The notes beneath the pieces were generated by a model, which was not told the origin of the DNA, did not search any database, and saw only the letters and a program-made list of their open reading frames with translations. A stretch of 35,435 bases of DNA from a virus, in the IMG/VR virus record IMGVR_UViG_3300032073_000096, positions 1-35,435 of that record; one strand, written 5' to 3'. A program made the position numbers and the translations under genes. How positions within the stretch are numbered: position 1 is the stretch's first letter; each line of letters starts with the position of its first letter. Of this stretch, positions 17,073-24,683 are shown piece by piece.

Positions 17073-17143
17073 CCACTGACTTTCAACAACGGTATTGTTA
17101 AAATGGTTTCTCGGACCACCTCCTTTCGGTTGAAAGTCAGTGG
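17073..17143 (-). ncRNA. Putative structured RNA element with an extended anti-16S sequence in its loop
   Basis: A 15-bp perfect inverted repeat (17073-17087 with 17129-17143) encloses a 41-nt loop. On the minus strand the loop contains AAAGGAGGTGGTCC (17113-17126), which can pair with the 3' end of 16S rRNA over about 14 nt with one G-U pair. No suitably spaced start codon follows, and a terminator lies 10 nt beyond the repeat. It could be a small RNA, a 3' UTR structure of the 40-aa gene, or a ribosome-binding decoy. Confidence 0.45.
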
Positions 17144-17155
17144 GTTTTATTCACA

Positions 17156-17278
17156 TCATCGGTTCCAAGGTAGTTTGCCTTTTACCCATGTCCATAACGG
17201 ATTACCCACTAAAGCACCTGCAACGAAAATTACGATGCTGAAAAATATAGTTCCTAGTGTTGAGTTTATAATATCCAT
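17156..17278 (-). CDS. 40-aa single-span membrane peptide
   Basis: ATG at 17278 preceded by AAGGAG, 41 codons to TGA. The product has a hydrophobic helix (residues about 8-26, GTIFFSIVIFVAGALVG) followed by an aromatic, basic tail (PLWTWVKGKLPWNR). Short proteins of this plan, ending in W-x-W-x-K-x-K-L-P-W, are familiar to me from marine T4-like phages, which favours a real gene. It precedes the structured RNA element and the terminator. Function unknown; membrane location is likely. Confidence 0.7.
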   Translation of the reverse strand: MDIINSTLGTIFFSIVIFVAGALVGNPLWTWVKGKLPWNR

Positions 17279-17290
17279 TATGGTTTCTCC

Positions 17291-17641
17291 TTATTTTTGA
17301 GTGAGTTTTTTACAAACAAAGCCTTTATGATGATTCCTAGTTCCATTCATTACTCCATACATTGCTGCTTTATTGAGTTCATTTTCTCTACAGAATTTGC
17401 TGAAGTTTGTCACCAAATACTTTATTCCTGAAGAGTCCGTAAACTCATATTGAGTTTCTATCGGTTCATTGATCGTTTCATCATTATTATATAGGGTTTG
17501 CCATTCCCAATACTTCCCATTTTTTTCAAATCTACCACCGTGTTCTGAAATAAACTTTTCTCGCCAGATGTGAGATTTAGAATCATCATTCATCTTGATC
17601 CAAGTTTTGGTATTTCTTCGGTTTACTAAGTCTTTATTCAT
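17291..17641 (-). CDS. Small protein with NUMOD-like DNA-binding motif
   Basis: 116 aa. The C-terminal half contains VTNFSKFCRENELNKAAMYG followed by a basic NHHKGF, matching the modular DNA-binding repeats (NUMOD type) found in phage homing endonucleases. No GIY-YIG or HNH catalytic core is visible, so it is either a free-standing DNA-binding protein or the remnant of a homing endonuclease. The N-terminal half is basic and Trp-rich. It lies between the ligase-like gene and the 40-aa peptide gene on the same strand. Confidence 0.65.
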   Translation of the reverse strand: MNKDLVNRRNTKTWIKMNDDSKSHIWREKFISEHGGRFEKNGKYWEWQTLYNNDETINEPIETQYEFTDSSGIKYLVTNFSKFCRENELNKAAMYGVMNGTRNHHKGFVCKKLTQK

Positions 17642-17643
17642 TG

Positions 17644-18840
17644 TTATATCCAGTTCTTATCTACTGTAAAGTTTGCTCTACTGAATTCCAGTCTATCAAC
17701 CAACTTTACTGCATTTTTAGTGAGTTTATCGATTGCAACGAACCCCTCGGGTGCCGTTACATTAAATCCAGTAGCAGTTTGTATAAATGTTCCAATGGAC
17801 TTGACTGACTCTAATTTTCGTACAAGAATAATTTTAGCAGACGTAAGAGATGCGTGCAGTGCGAAAACAGTATCCAAGTTTGTATTTTTGGCTTTAAGAT
17901 AACTTACCATCTCATCGCGTGCAGATTCTTTTCTCGCCTTTGCGGCATCCGTCTTAAGTGCATCTATTCCTGCTTGTAGTTTACTATCAATCCATTCAGT
18001 AAACCCAGAAGAGGAAAGAGATGTCACACCCTTACGTACTTGCTGATTTGCGTAGATGTTTAATTCATCTACTACTTTAGAATTGTCCTTTAGTTCATCC
18101 AAAAACGATTTAGATGAGGACAATAAGGATCTCGCGGTCTTAAGATGACCGTTTAGTGTTTCCGTTTCGCTTGATGTGAGAGTTGCAGTCCCCGTTACGT
18201 CTCTAAACTTGGCATCATCGACCCACACACCAGATACTTTCTTTAGTGCATCTACATTTACGTTGAAAGATGCTTTCATCTTTGATGTTGATCTCCCAGT
18301 ATACTTTGTGTGGAATACAATACCCATCTTAGATGATTGTATTTTCTTACCAAAGTCAGAGTCAACAGGCACTGCATATGTAATTGTGTTCGGTGTAAAG
18401 GTGTAATAAGATTCACCTTTTATTTTCTTTACAGTAACATCACCGGGACCAAACATCATGTCACCTTGAATCACTCCCTTGATAGGAAGTTTCTTGAGGT
18501 ACTTGAGTGCAGTCTCAAGAGATCGTGATACACCGCCTGGATGATTCTTCCTGATGTCAGCAACTGTGTAGTTTATCTTTGGAGTCTTATTGAATATACT
18601 TTTAGTACCGACAAAGAACTTCTTTGTCTCTGGATGAATACCACAGAAAATTGCCGGCGCTCCGTCCCATTTTACCGTTGCACTTATCTTTGTTGCCGCT
18701 TGTCCTGATAGCATCTTCGCAACCTCTTCAGCAAATGAGATTGCTTCCTCTACTCTTCCACTACCCTCAAAGACAAGATCTTCAAGGTGGGTCATGTGAG
18801 TGTTCTTTGCTTCAGTTAGATATGTGCTAAATGACTTCAT
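17644..18840 (-). CDS. Ligase/nucleotidyltransferase-like protein with capsid-targeting N-terminus
   Basis: 398-aa protein beginning MKSFSTYLTEA, the T4-type capsid-targeting pattern with a site (YLTE-A) suited to the prohead protease. The body carries an order of motifs like the DNA/RNA ligase superfamily: KWDG at 57-60 (motif I, K57 the possible nucleotide-binding lysine), FVGTKS at 76-81, VIQGDMMFGPG at 123-133 (motif III-like) and GIVFHTKY at 173-180 (motif IV-like). The C-terminal half is helical. Proteins of this kind in cyanophages are, I believe, labelled as a domain of unknown function. Ligase activity is an inference from motif order; motif V is not clear. Confidence 0.7.
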   Translation of the reverse strand: MKSFSTYLTEAKNTHMTHLEDLVFEGSGRVEEAISFAEEVAKMLSGQAATKISATVKWDGAPAIFCGIHPETKKFFVGTKSIFNKTPKINYTVADIRKNHPGGVSRSLETALKYLKKLPIKGVIQGDMMFGPGDVTVKKIKGESYYTFTPNTITYAVPVDSDFGKKIQSSKMGIVFHTKYTGRSTSKMKASFNVNVDALKKVSGVWVDDAKFRDVTGTATLTSSETETLNGHLKTARSLLSSSKSFLDELKDNSKVVDELNIYANQQVRKGVTSLSSSGFTEWIDSKLQAGIDALKTDAAKARKESARDEMVSYLKAKNTNLDTVFALHASLTSAKIILVRKLESVKSIGTFIQTATGFNVTAPEGFVAIDKLTKNAVKLVDRLEFSRANFTVDKNWI

Positions 18841-18857
18841 GTTATTATGTATTCTTT

Positions 18858-19538
18858 CTACACAGTGACTTGCTGTCTTTGGTAATTTAGAATTGCTTTT
18901 CTTAATGCTACTACATGATTCACCGGGTTACCTGTAAACACCTGTGGTGTTGCTCGATCTTCTGAAGCAACCAGTATATTATACTCTTTGATAGGAATAC
19001 CAGTTCGCTCTTGCCACATAATACAGTATGCTGTTGCCTGTAGGTGATAATTTTCAATATCTTTAGATCGTTTAGTTCTAGTGCTACCCTTGAAGTCAAT
19101 GACAGATAGTGTACCATTGTATTCTGCGATACAATCGACTCTACCTGCCAGTTCAAGTGTTCTACTAAACAACGCCACTTCCAATGCACGGACGTTATCA
19201 ATCTTGTCTAGTTCTGGTTTAATCTGCACAAACAAGTCTGCCACATTTGGATCAAGACTCATAAGATCAACGTCTTCGTTGTTCAGATAATCCTCGATGA
19301 TATTGTGTAGGTTGTTTCCACGACGCAACACTCGTTTGCTTTCTTGTGGGTTGTTTCTTCGCCATTCTGCAAAGAATTTCTGTTTTTCCCAACCAACCAC
19401 TGTCGTGACGCTAGGAAAATTACCCACTGGAGTGGAATATGTTCGAGTTCCGTCTCCGCCTGTGTTTGCTTTCATTTCAGCCAGAGATTCAATGTGTTCT
19501 GGCAGTTCAATGTGGTTAAAGATCTTCTGCATGTACAT
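18858..19538 (-). CDS. PD-(D/E)XK exonuclease, Cas4/RecB-like
   Basis: Predicted metal-dependent DNA exonuclease. Motifs are in the family order: RRGNNLHNIIEDYL (motif with conserved His/Glu), LAGRVDCIAEY (catalytic Asp), LSVIDFKGS (D-x-K core) and NYHLQATAYCIMW (Gln/Tyr motif). Length about 226 aa fits. GGAG lies 6 nt before the ATG at 19538, but that SD overlaps a sigma70-type promoter whose transcript would start at the next in-frame ATG (19532), so the protein may be two residues shorter and made from a leaderless mRNA. It diverges from the + gene at 19613. Confidence 0.85.
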   Translation of the reverse strand: MYMQKIFNHIELPEHIESLAEMKANTGGDGTRTYSTPVGNFPSVTTVVGWEKQKFFAEWRRNNPQESKRVLRRGNNLHNIIEDYLNNEDVDLMSLDPNVADLFVQIKPELDKIDNVRALEVALFSRTLELAGRVDCIAEYNGTLSVIDFKGSTRTKRSKDIENYHLQATAYCIMWQERTGIPIKEYNILVASEDRATPQVFTGNPVNHVVALRKAILNYQRQQVTV

Positions 19539-19566
19539 ATTATACTCCAATTACTATAAATGTCAA
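19539..19566 (-). promoter_or_regulatory. Sigma70-type promoter, possibly leaderless
   Basis: Minus-strand TTGACA (19561-19566), 16-nt spacer, TATAAT (19539-19544), both perfect consensus. The ATG at 19532 lies 7 nt past the -10 box, where transcription should begin. Confidence 0.75.
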
Positions 19567-19612
19567 CTAAAATACATACTATATAGTCAATTAAAAATAG
19601 GGAGATACCACA

Positions 19613-20329
19613 ATGGCAGGCGCAGATCAAGAACGTCAAGAACGAGGGTTGGTGAATGCAGTAAACCGAGCAGTGAAAAGTAATGGCGGAAACCCCATTA
19701 CGGTTATGACACAGATCGGAACTCTCCGGAATATAGTTCAGGCCATTAAAATAGAAGGACGAAATCCACAAGGAAACGAACCATACACAGATGTTAGTCT
19801 AAAGTCTACTGGTTACAGATCATGGAATCTTTCTCTGAAAGGTGAACAGGCACCTTCCCTCGCTGGTGGTGGATTGGAAGGACTGGAGAAGATCGTACCC
19901 GGAATATCGGGTAGATTTCTAAGAGCAGCATATAGATCATACATTACAGCAGGATACAAAGAAGGGGATGATGTGCCAGACACATATGCACAGATCCCCA
20001 GCAATCTTGTTAAGAAGATTGTAATTGGAACCAAACCAATGGGCGGACCGATTCACTATATGTACATTGGAGGCATGGATGTGACGCATCGGTTCCAAAA
20101 GAATAATAGCACTTTAATGGTTACAAACGGAAGACTAATTACTTCCTCCATATTTGCATCTCGTTACGGTTTAGCGTTTCGTTTGCGAAGACGCCGTAAG
20201 GATGCCAAATTTATATTGGAAGGTAGTAAGGGAGGAAAGGATAAACGTGGACTACCTATGATCACGCACGGTAGAAGAATTGTTACTGTAGATAGTATTC
20301 CGGCAGGAGCAAACACAGTTAATATATAA
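19613..20329 (+). CDS. Conserved phage protein of unknown function (238 aa)
   Basis: Soluble, basic protein. The N-terminal part is helical (a run with NAVNRAVKSNGGNPITVMTQ), the middle is Gly-rich with LEKIVPGISGRFLRAAYRSY, and the C-terminus is Arg-rich beta (SRYGLAFRLRRRRKDAKF). The style is that of structural or assembly proteins in marine T4-like phages, where I recall similar sequences without function. GGGAG precedes the ATG by about 8 nt. It stands alone on the plus strand between two minus-strand blocks and ends at a bidirectional terminator region. Confidence 0.75.
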   Translation: MAGADQERQERGLVNAVNRAVKSNGGNPITVMTQIGTLRNIVQAIKIEGRNPQGNEPYTDVSLKSTGYRSWNLSLKGEQAPSLAGGGLEGLEKIVPGISGRFLRAAYRSYITAGYKEGDDVPDTYAQIPSNLVKKIVIGTKPMGGPIHYMYIGGMDVTHRFQKNNSTLMVTNGRLITSSIFASRYGLAFRLRRRRKDAKFILEGSKGGKDKRGLPMITHGRRIVTVDSIPAGANTVNI

Positions 20330-20359
20330 AAAAACAGAGATCTCAAAAGAGATCTCTGT
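20327..20359 (-). terminator. Terminator between convergent genes
   Basis: An 11-bp perfect stem (20334-20344 with 20349-20359) with a 4-nt loop. On the minus strand it is followed by a run of T (20333-20327), ending the 276-aa gene's transcript. On the plus strand a second stem (GTCTGA 20358-20363 with TCAGAC 20380-20385, then TTTATTGTTT) could stop the 238-aa gene. Confidence 0.8.
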
Positions 20360-20386
20360 CTGAGGGCGCCTGAGAAGGTTCAGACT

Positions 20387-21217
20387 TTATTGTTTCTTCA
20401 TTGCGAGACGTTTTCTCTTGATTTTGGAGGCGTATAGTGCAGACTCTTCTTTGGATTCTTCTCCACCTTGCTTGCTTTTTGCAAATTTCTTACCGAGGGC
20501 GTTTACTGCCATACCACCAACTGCCTTAGCGGCCATTCCGATAAGTGGTGCAATCTCGTCAATTTGTTCAGCAGATTCTTTCTTGACTCCCTTGGTACGG
20601 TTCTCTTCGCCAGCACCTTCTGTTTTACCATAACCGGCATACAGTTTACTTGCTGCTTTTCTTCCCTTACCTTTGGGTGCAAGTTCCATATTCTCTTGCT
20701 TATCGTCTTCCTTACCTGCCTTGCGTTCGTCCTCTTCGTCTGCATTTTCTTCGTCATCGATCACGGCTTCTTTCTTGACACCTTTGCCACGGTTTTCTTC
20801 ACCGGCGCCTTCTGATTTACCGTATCCAGCATAGAGTTTCTTTGCAGCATCAGAACCCTTACCCTTGGGTGCGAGTTCCATGTTTTCTTCTTGCTCTTCT
20901 TCCGAGTCCTTTGCTTTCTTCTTTGCAATGCTTGCCTTGATCTTACTTGCAACCTTTGATGCTGCACCAGCGGCAGCAGCACGGACTACTGGGTTACCTG
21001 CGGCCGCGGCAACTGCTTTACCGACACCTTCGTCGAGTTCAACCGGAGCATTGGATTCCATTACTCGTCTAGCAGCATCAGCAAGAGAATCGACGTTGTT
21101 TGTACCTTGCTCCTGCACGTTCTGTGCGTGCCAATATCCATTTCTGAAATCCTTCATTTTAGGATCATTATTTTTGGCGTCTTGCGCCCATTGCATCCAT
21201 TGTTGTTTATCGAACAT
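20387..21217 (-). CDS. Charged repeat-bearing protein, probable prohead-core or internal protein
   Basis: 276 aa, rich in Lys, Glu and Ala. An N-terminal helical part (residues 1-50) is followed by VELDEG (59-64), a likely prohead-protease site, then an Ala-rich helix (65-100). Two 40-residue repeats occur at 111-150 and 175-214 (each with ENMELAPKGKG, KLYAGYGK and EGAGEENR), joined by an acidic linker. A second protease-like motif EQIDEI (217-222) follows. This plan of acidic or basic repeats with protease sites suits scaffold-core or packaged peptides of T4-like phages. GGAG precedes the ATG. No enzymatic motif is seen. Confidence 0.7.
   Translation of the reverse strand: MFDKQQWMQWAQDAKNNDPKMKDFRNGYWHAQNVQEQGTNNVDSLADAARRVMESNAPVELDEGVGKAVAAAAGNPVVRAAAAGAASKVASKIKASIAKKKAKDSEEEQEENMELAPKGKGSDAAKKLYAGYGKSEGAGEENRGKGVKKEAVIDDEENADEEDERKAGKEDDKQENMELAPKGKGRKAASKLYAGYGKTEGAGEENRTKGVKKESAEQIDEIAPLIGMAAKAVGGMAVNALGKKFAKSKQGGEESKEESALYASKIKRKRLAMKKQ
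20576..20887 (-). repeat. Two in-frame 120-bp tandem coding repeats
   Basis: Bases 20768-20887 and 20576-20695 encode nearly the same 40 residues, separated by a 72-bp acidic spacer. The protein copies differ at only a few positions (for example SEGAGEENRG versus TEGAGEENRT), but synonymous differences make the DNA copies less alike, so the duplication is not very recent. Confidence 0.8.
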
Positions 21218-21284
21218 TTAATAACTCCTTTGAAGTTTGTATTAGTTTATATGAGTATGTAGTAAAAACTATAATTAGTGCCTA

Positions 21285-23159
21285 TTATTTATTCTTCTTT
21301 GCTTTATGAATTGCATCTAATTTCTTATCATACTCTTTGTCATTCAGTGCTTTGTTCATTTCCTTAGCGGTTGGTTCTGGGTTGGACTTATCCAAGTCAG
21401 AGACATTTTCGCCTACATCTTTCTTTCCAGGCCAGTCTCTCATCTTGGTGGTGATCTTCTTACCACCTGGTCCAACTGATTGGATCTTATATCCAATCTT
21501 CTTTTCTGGATTTAGTTTAACCTTGATCTTTGGTGCTTCATCCATTGGGGTACGACTTGCACTCTGACGTTTTCGTGCGAGGGACATGGGATTTTCTGCA
21601 CCATCCGCGTCACCCTTACGAAGTTTGCCGCCTGCCTTGAGATCTGCTCTTGCCGCACCACGACTATATGCCTTGCGAACCTCTGGATCTCTTGCTCGTC
21701 CTCTTTCGTCCTTCGCTGGCATCTTGAGTTCATCGAGTTCGACTTCTTCGTCGTACTGACGAGCAACGAGTTTCTTGGTTGCCTTATCGACACCCTTCGC
21801 TCTTTTATTAGTTTTATTAGTGACTTTTCCGAAATCGCCGTACTTGTCCCGTGTAATTTGGGCCCTCGCTTTGTCTTTGTAATTCATAATAGTGGCCTTC
21901 TTGAGTTCATCGACTTGTTCAATGTCCTCGTTGTATGGGAATCCCTTACCCTTGAGTGGTTGTTCGATACCCATTCTCTTAGCGTCTTCATCACTGATTT
22001 GTTCACCCATACGTTTCCTGTAGTCCTTACCGGCAATACTACGCATGTCGAGATCAGTCTTGGCCTTTACCACACCCTTTTGTCGCTTTCGTAACTTGTC
22101 CATCTCACCCTTGTCTGCTTTCATGTGACTTGGTTTGTCTGCCATTCGAGCGACACGATTGGTGTTGTCCTTCTGTGCCTTACCGATGTAGGACTTCATG
22201 GTTTTTGCATCAAGTTCATCAACCTGTTCAAAGGATTCATTTGAGATTGTATAATTTTTGATTTTGTTCTTTTTAAGTTCAGTGTCAAGTCGTTTTCTGT
22301 CGCCCTTTGGTACTTTGATTTCACCATTTGGTGATATCACACCCATGACGCCAATTTTTCTCATGATCTTACGAGCCTCATAGTTTTCATCAACCTGCTC
22401 GACTTCTTCGTTCTTCTTTTTATATTGACCTGTATATACAACATGGTTGCCATCATTATCTTTTTCAACACTACCTTGCGGGTATTTCTTTCTTAATTTG
22501 GAAACCTGATCACCGGATAATTTTGTATTGGTGTAACCAACTTTTTGTCCAGTATTATCGTGATCATATTGCTGGATAACTTCATCAACCTGTTCGACTT
22601 CTTCGTTCTTCTTACCAGCAAAGAGTCTCTGTCCTTTGTACTTACCAGCAACGTCAGGAATGCCAGCATCTCTGCGACTTCTCACTTCTGCACTCTTGTT
22701 GTGCTTCGTAACTAGTCTATCAGCAGTTGCTTTGTCATGTCCGTGAGACATACCCATTGCACCTCTTGGGTGGTTCTTGAGAACAGAGTACGTTCCGTCA
22801 TCTCTCTTCTTTGTGAAGTGTGCAGGTTCTTTGGCTTCACCAATGTTCATCTCAGACATCTCGGGATCGTACTCGGGGTTCTCTGGGTCGAAGTGTTCCA
22901 TGACATCATCGACACTCAAGTACATGTCGGAGTCAGTGTCGTAGTACTTGCCTGCCTTCTTGTCGTAATAGAAGATCTTTCCAGACTTCTTGCTACGGTA
23001 CGGACCCTCAAGTCCTTGTTTTTCTTTGTTGGGATACCTGTTTCTGTCTATACCAGGCACAACACCCTTTTTCTTGAACTTCTTATAGTGTGCCTTTGCA
23101 GACATTTCATTCATGTGTTCTACTGCTTGTTCGATCAGTGACTTATTTTCGTTTTCCAC
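21285..23159 (-). CDS. Modular prohead-core polyprotein with five EQVDE-type motifs
   Basis: 624 aa, highly basic with acidic punctuation. Five near-identical motifs occur at 185-193 and 250-258 (NEEVEQVDE), 307-316 (NESFEQVDEL), 410-419 (NEDIEQVDEL) and 470-478 (DEEVELDEL). Upstream NIGE-A at 105-109 fits the (L/I)xE-(A/G) site of the T4 gp21 prohead protease. The modules after the third and fourth motifs resemble each other (helical start with K(T/A)xMxxYxxKA and an end with KRxKGVxKAxxxL). This looks like a string of small Lys-rich units cut apart during head maturation. It overlaps the upstream gene by 17 nt. A direct DNA-condensing role is inferred. Confidence 0.7.
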   Translation of the reverse strand: MENENKSLIEQAVEHMNEMSAKAHYKKFKKKGVVPGIDRNRYPNKEKQGLEGPYRSKKSGKIFYYDKKAGKYYDTDSDMYLSVDDVMEHFDPENPEYDPEMSEMNIGEAKEPAHFTKKRDDGTYSVLKNHPRGAMGMSHGHDKATADRLVTKHNKSAEVRSRRDAGIPDVAGKYKGQRLFAGKKNEEVEQVDEVIQQYDHDNTGQKVGYTNTKLSGDQVSKLRKKYPQGSVEKDNDGNHVVYTGQYKKKNEEVEQVDENYEARKIMRKIGVMGVISPNGEIKVPKGDRKRLDTELKKNKIKNYTISNESFEQVDELDAKTMKSYIGKAQKDNTNRVARMADKPSHMKADKGEMDKLRKRQKGVVKAKTDLDMRSIAGKDYRKRMGEQISDEDAKRMGIEQPLKGKGFPYNEDIEQVDELKKATIMNYKDKARAQITRDKYGDFGKVTNKTNKRAKGVDKATKKLVARQYDEEVELDELKMPAKDERGRARDPEVRKAYSRGAARADLKAGGKLRKGDADGAENPMSLARKRQSASRTPMDEAPKIKVKLNPEKKIGYKIQSVGPGGKKITTKMRDWPGKKDVGENVSDLDKSNPEPTAKEMNKALNDKEYDKKLDAIHKAKKNK

Positions 23160-23418
23160 GGGATTCTCCTTTGGCTATTTTGGTGGCAGTTGCCCACAGT
23201 ACGTCAGACCAAGATTTAGCAGGCCCGCGAGGTGGTGGATCGTATCGTTTTTTGAATTCGTCCTTGGGAAGGTCTTCACCTGTCTTCTTCTTCTTCTTTT
23301 TCTCTGCTTGTGAGAGTTCTCTCTCGTTGAACGGACGAGGTCCAGCGAGTCTACTCAGTGCAGGCATTAAGTCGCCTTGATGTTCGTTTAAGTTGACAGG
23401 AGGTAAGACGTATTTCAT
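23143..23418 (-). CDS. Small basic protein of unknown function (91 aa)
   Basis: Begins MKYVLPPVNLNEHQGDLMPA, then a PRPFNERE stretch, a run of six or seven lysines (AEKKKKKKTG), and a basic C-terminus with RYDPPPRGPAKSW. The start at 23418 is chosen because AAGGA lies 7 nt upstream; the earlier in-frame ATGs lack a ribosome site. Its end overlaps the 624-aa gene start by 17 nt, so the two are co-translated. Not recognised. The charge suggests DNA or core association. Confidence 0.65.
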   Translation of the reverse strand: MKYVLPPVNLNEHQGDLMPALSRLAGPRPFNERELSQAEKKKKKKTGEDLPKDEFKKRYDPPPRGPAKSWSDVLWATATKIAKGESRGKRK

Positions 23419-23466
23419 GTGGTGTTCCTTCATAATGTATATATATAATATCAAACGGAGGACAAT

Positions 23467-23745
23467 ATGCCATACCCATTACATCAAACAGGCAAAGTAC
23501 ATGATCAGGCGACTAGTCAAGTATTTGACCTAACATACAAAAACAACAAAGGTGTGTTAATATCACCAGGCGATGCCAACGGCACGATCACATTAAGACT
23601 GTTTTCATTTCCCGGTGGGGGTGAGAACGGTGATACCGTGCAGATTCCTATCGCAGCAGACAAAAAACCTTTTATCATTCCCATAAGAATAAAAGCAGTC
23701 ACGGCGTGGACCGGTAACAACTCCTCTCTGACAGAATTATTGTGA
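23467..23745 (+). CDS. Tandem paralog 1: small beta-rich structural-like protein (92 aa)
   Basis: First of four adjacent paralogs. The shared plan is a YPxxxTGxV start, a central NNKGVLI strand, a Gly-rich turn (FPGGGENGD) with a TVQIPI strand, an IPIRIKAV strand and a short end. GGAGG (23457-23461) sits 5 nt before the ATG. The all-beta, repeat-free small fold and tandem copies suggest a virion decoration, head-fibre or tail-fibre-associated protein, but no family name comes to mind. It is divergent from the minus-strand core genes. Confidence 0.75.
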   Translation: MPYPLHQTGKVHDQATSQVFDLTYKNNKGVLISPGDANGTITLRLFSFPGGGENGDTVQIPIAADKKPFIIPIRIKAVTAWTGNNSSLTELL

Positions 23746-23752
23746 GTCTATA

Positions 23753-24064
23753 GTGTCATATCCATCATATAAAGTAGCAAACGTAACTACTCTATCATCG
23801 GCCTCGAACGTGACGGTTACTCCCGTTAATAAAAATAATAAGGGATTTATAATTTTACCCACGTTTTTGTCCACGGCGACATCGGATCCGGCAACCGCAG
23901 AAATTAGACTATACTCACATCCAACAGGTGGTGAATTGGGAGATACGTTTACGATTTTTTGGTCTAATAATGATTCACCTATGACACCTACACATATACC
24001 GTTTAGAGTTCACTCTATATCTGCTATTACAACGACAGTAACGTATATCTTGGAATTAATTTAG
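23753..24064 (+). CDS. Tandem paralog 2 (103 aa, GTG start)
   Basis: Shares the YPSYKVANV start, KNNKGFIILP strand, the HPTGGELGDTF turn and strand, and a HIPFRVHSI strand with its neighbours. It is Ser/Thr-rich. The start is GTG at 23753, 7 nt after the previous stop, without a strong ribosome site, so translation may depend on coupling. No Cys or catalytic pattern is visible. A structural role is inferred from the paralogous cluster only. Confidence 0.7.
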   Translation: MSYPSYKVANVTTLSSASNVTVTPVNKNNKGFIILPTFLSTATSDPATAEIRLYSHPTGGELGDTFTIFWSNNDSPMTPTHIPFRVHSISAITTTVTYILELI

Positions 24065-24072
24065 GAGAAGTT

Positions 24073-24381
24073 ATGTACCCATATTACAATACAGGACGAG
24101 TGTACACCAATTCCACTACTTCTGGAGCAAGCACGTCGAACCCCATTTTTCTCAATCAAAACAATAAAGGTATCATGGTTATACCCGATCAGACCTCGCC
24201 CGCCGGTGGTGCTGACTGCCAGGTGAAGATGATGGGAGTTGATGGGATGGAAGCACCCGGACATCCGGCAGGGGTTTTACTAGACGGATCCAATGGAGAC
24301 GAGCCTTATTTCATTCCAGCAACTGTGTTATCAATCGTAGCCCAGGTCGCTAGTGACGCCCAAGTAGTGGAGTTATTCTAA
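24073..24381 (+). CDS. Tandem paralog 3 (102 aa)
   Basis: Begins MYPYYNTGRVYTN and carries NQNNKGIMVIP, a diverged central turn (MEAPGHPAGV) and YFIPATVLSIVAQV near the end. AGGAG precedes the ATG by about 5 nt. Its first eight residues are identical to those of paralog 4, so the two probably arose by the most recent duplication of the cluster. Its TAATG overlap couples it to paralog 4. Confidence 0.75.
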   Translation: MYPYYNTGRVYTNSTTSGASTSNPIFLNQNNKGIMVIPDQTSPAGGADCQVKMMGVDGMEAPGHPAGVLLDGSNGDEPYFIPATVLSIVAQVASDAQVVELF

Positions 24382-24683
24382 TGTATCCATATTACAACAC
24401 AGGCATAGTACATACACCGGAAAATGTTAAAACTGGTGTTGAAGATAACTGGGTTCCTCTCAATGGGAAACCCAACAAGGGAGTTCTTATTGCTAATAAA
24501 GGCGGCGGAACTAAAACAAGAACATTTATACTTCCATCAAACCCTACCGGAAACATGCCTGGTGATTCGTTTCAGATCTCAATCCCCGCAAGAACTGTTG
24601 TAATATTGCCTCTGCGGATCTATTCAGTAGATCTATCTGACTTGTCGGGATCGGCCCAGACGGCAATGGTATTGCTATACTAG
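24381..24683 (+). CDS. Tandem paralog 4 (100 aa)
   Basis: Begins MYPYYNTGIVHTP and carries PNKGVLIANKGGG, LPSNPTGNMPGDSFQISI and ILPLRIYSVDLSDL, which match the same strands in paralogs 1-3. Its ATG lies inside the stop of paralog 3. It ends in a 4-nt overlap with the convergent HNH gene, with no clear terminator between, so some read-through into antisense is possible. The repeated copies could let one particle display several versions of a surface protein. Confidence 0.75.
   Translation: MYPYYNTGIVHTPENVKTGVEDNWVPLNGKPNKGVLIANKGGGTKTRTFILPSNPTGNMPGDSFQISIPARTVVILPLRIYSVDLSDLSGSAQTAMVLLY

Noticed and set aside
17000-17119. N-terminal 40-residue extension of the 1268-aa protein from GTG 17119
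   Set aside because: It would be translated through a terminator hairpin and its start overlaps the SD-like sequence; the ATG at 16999 has GGAGG and begins the nucleotidyltransferase fold directly.
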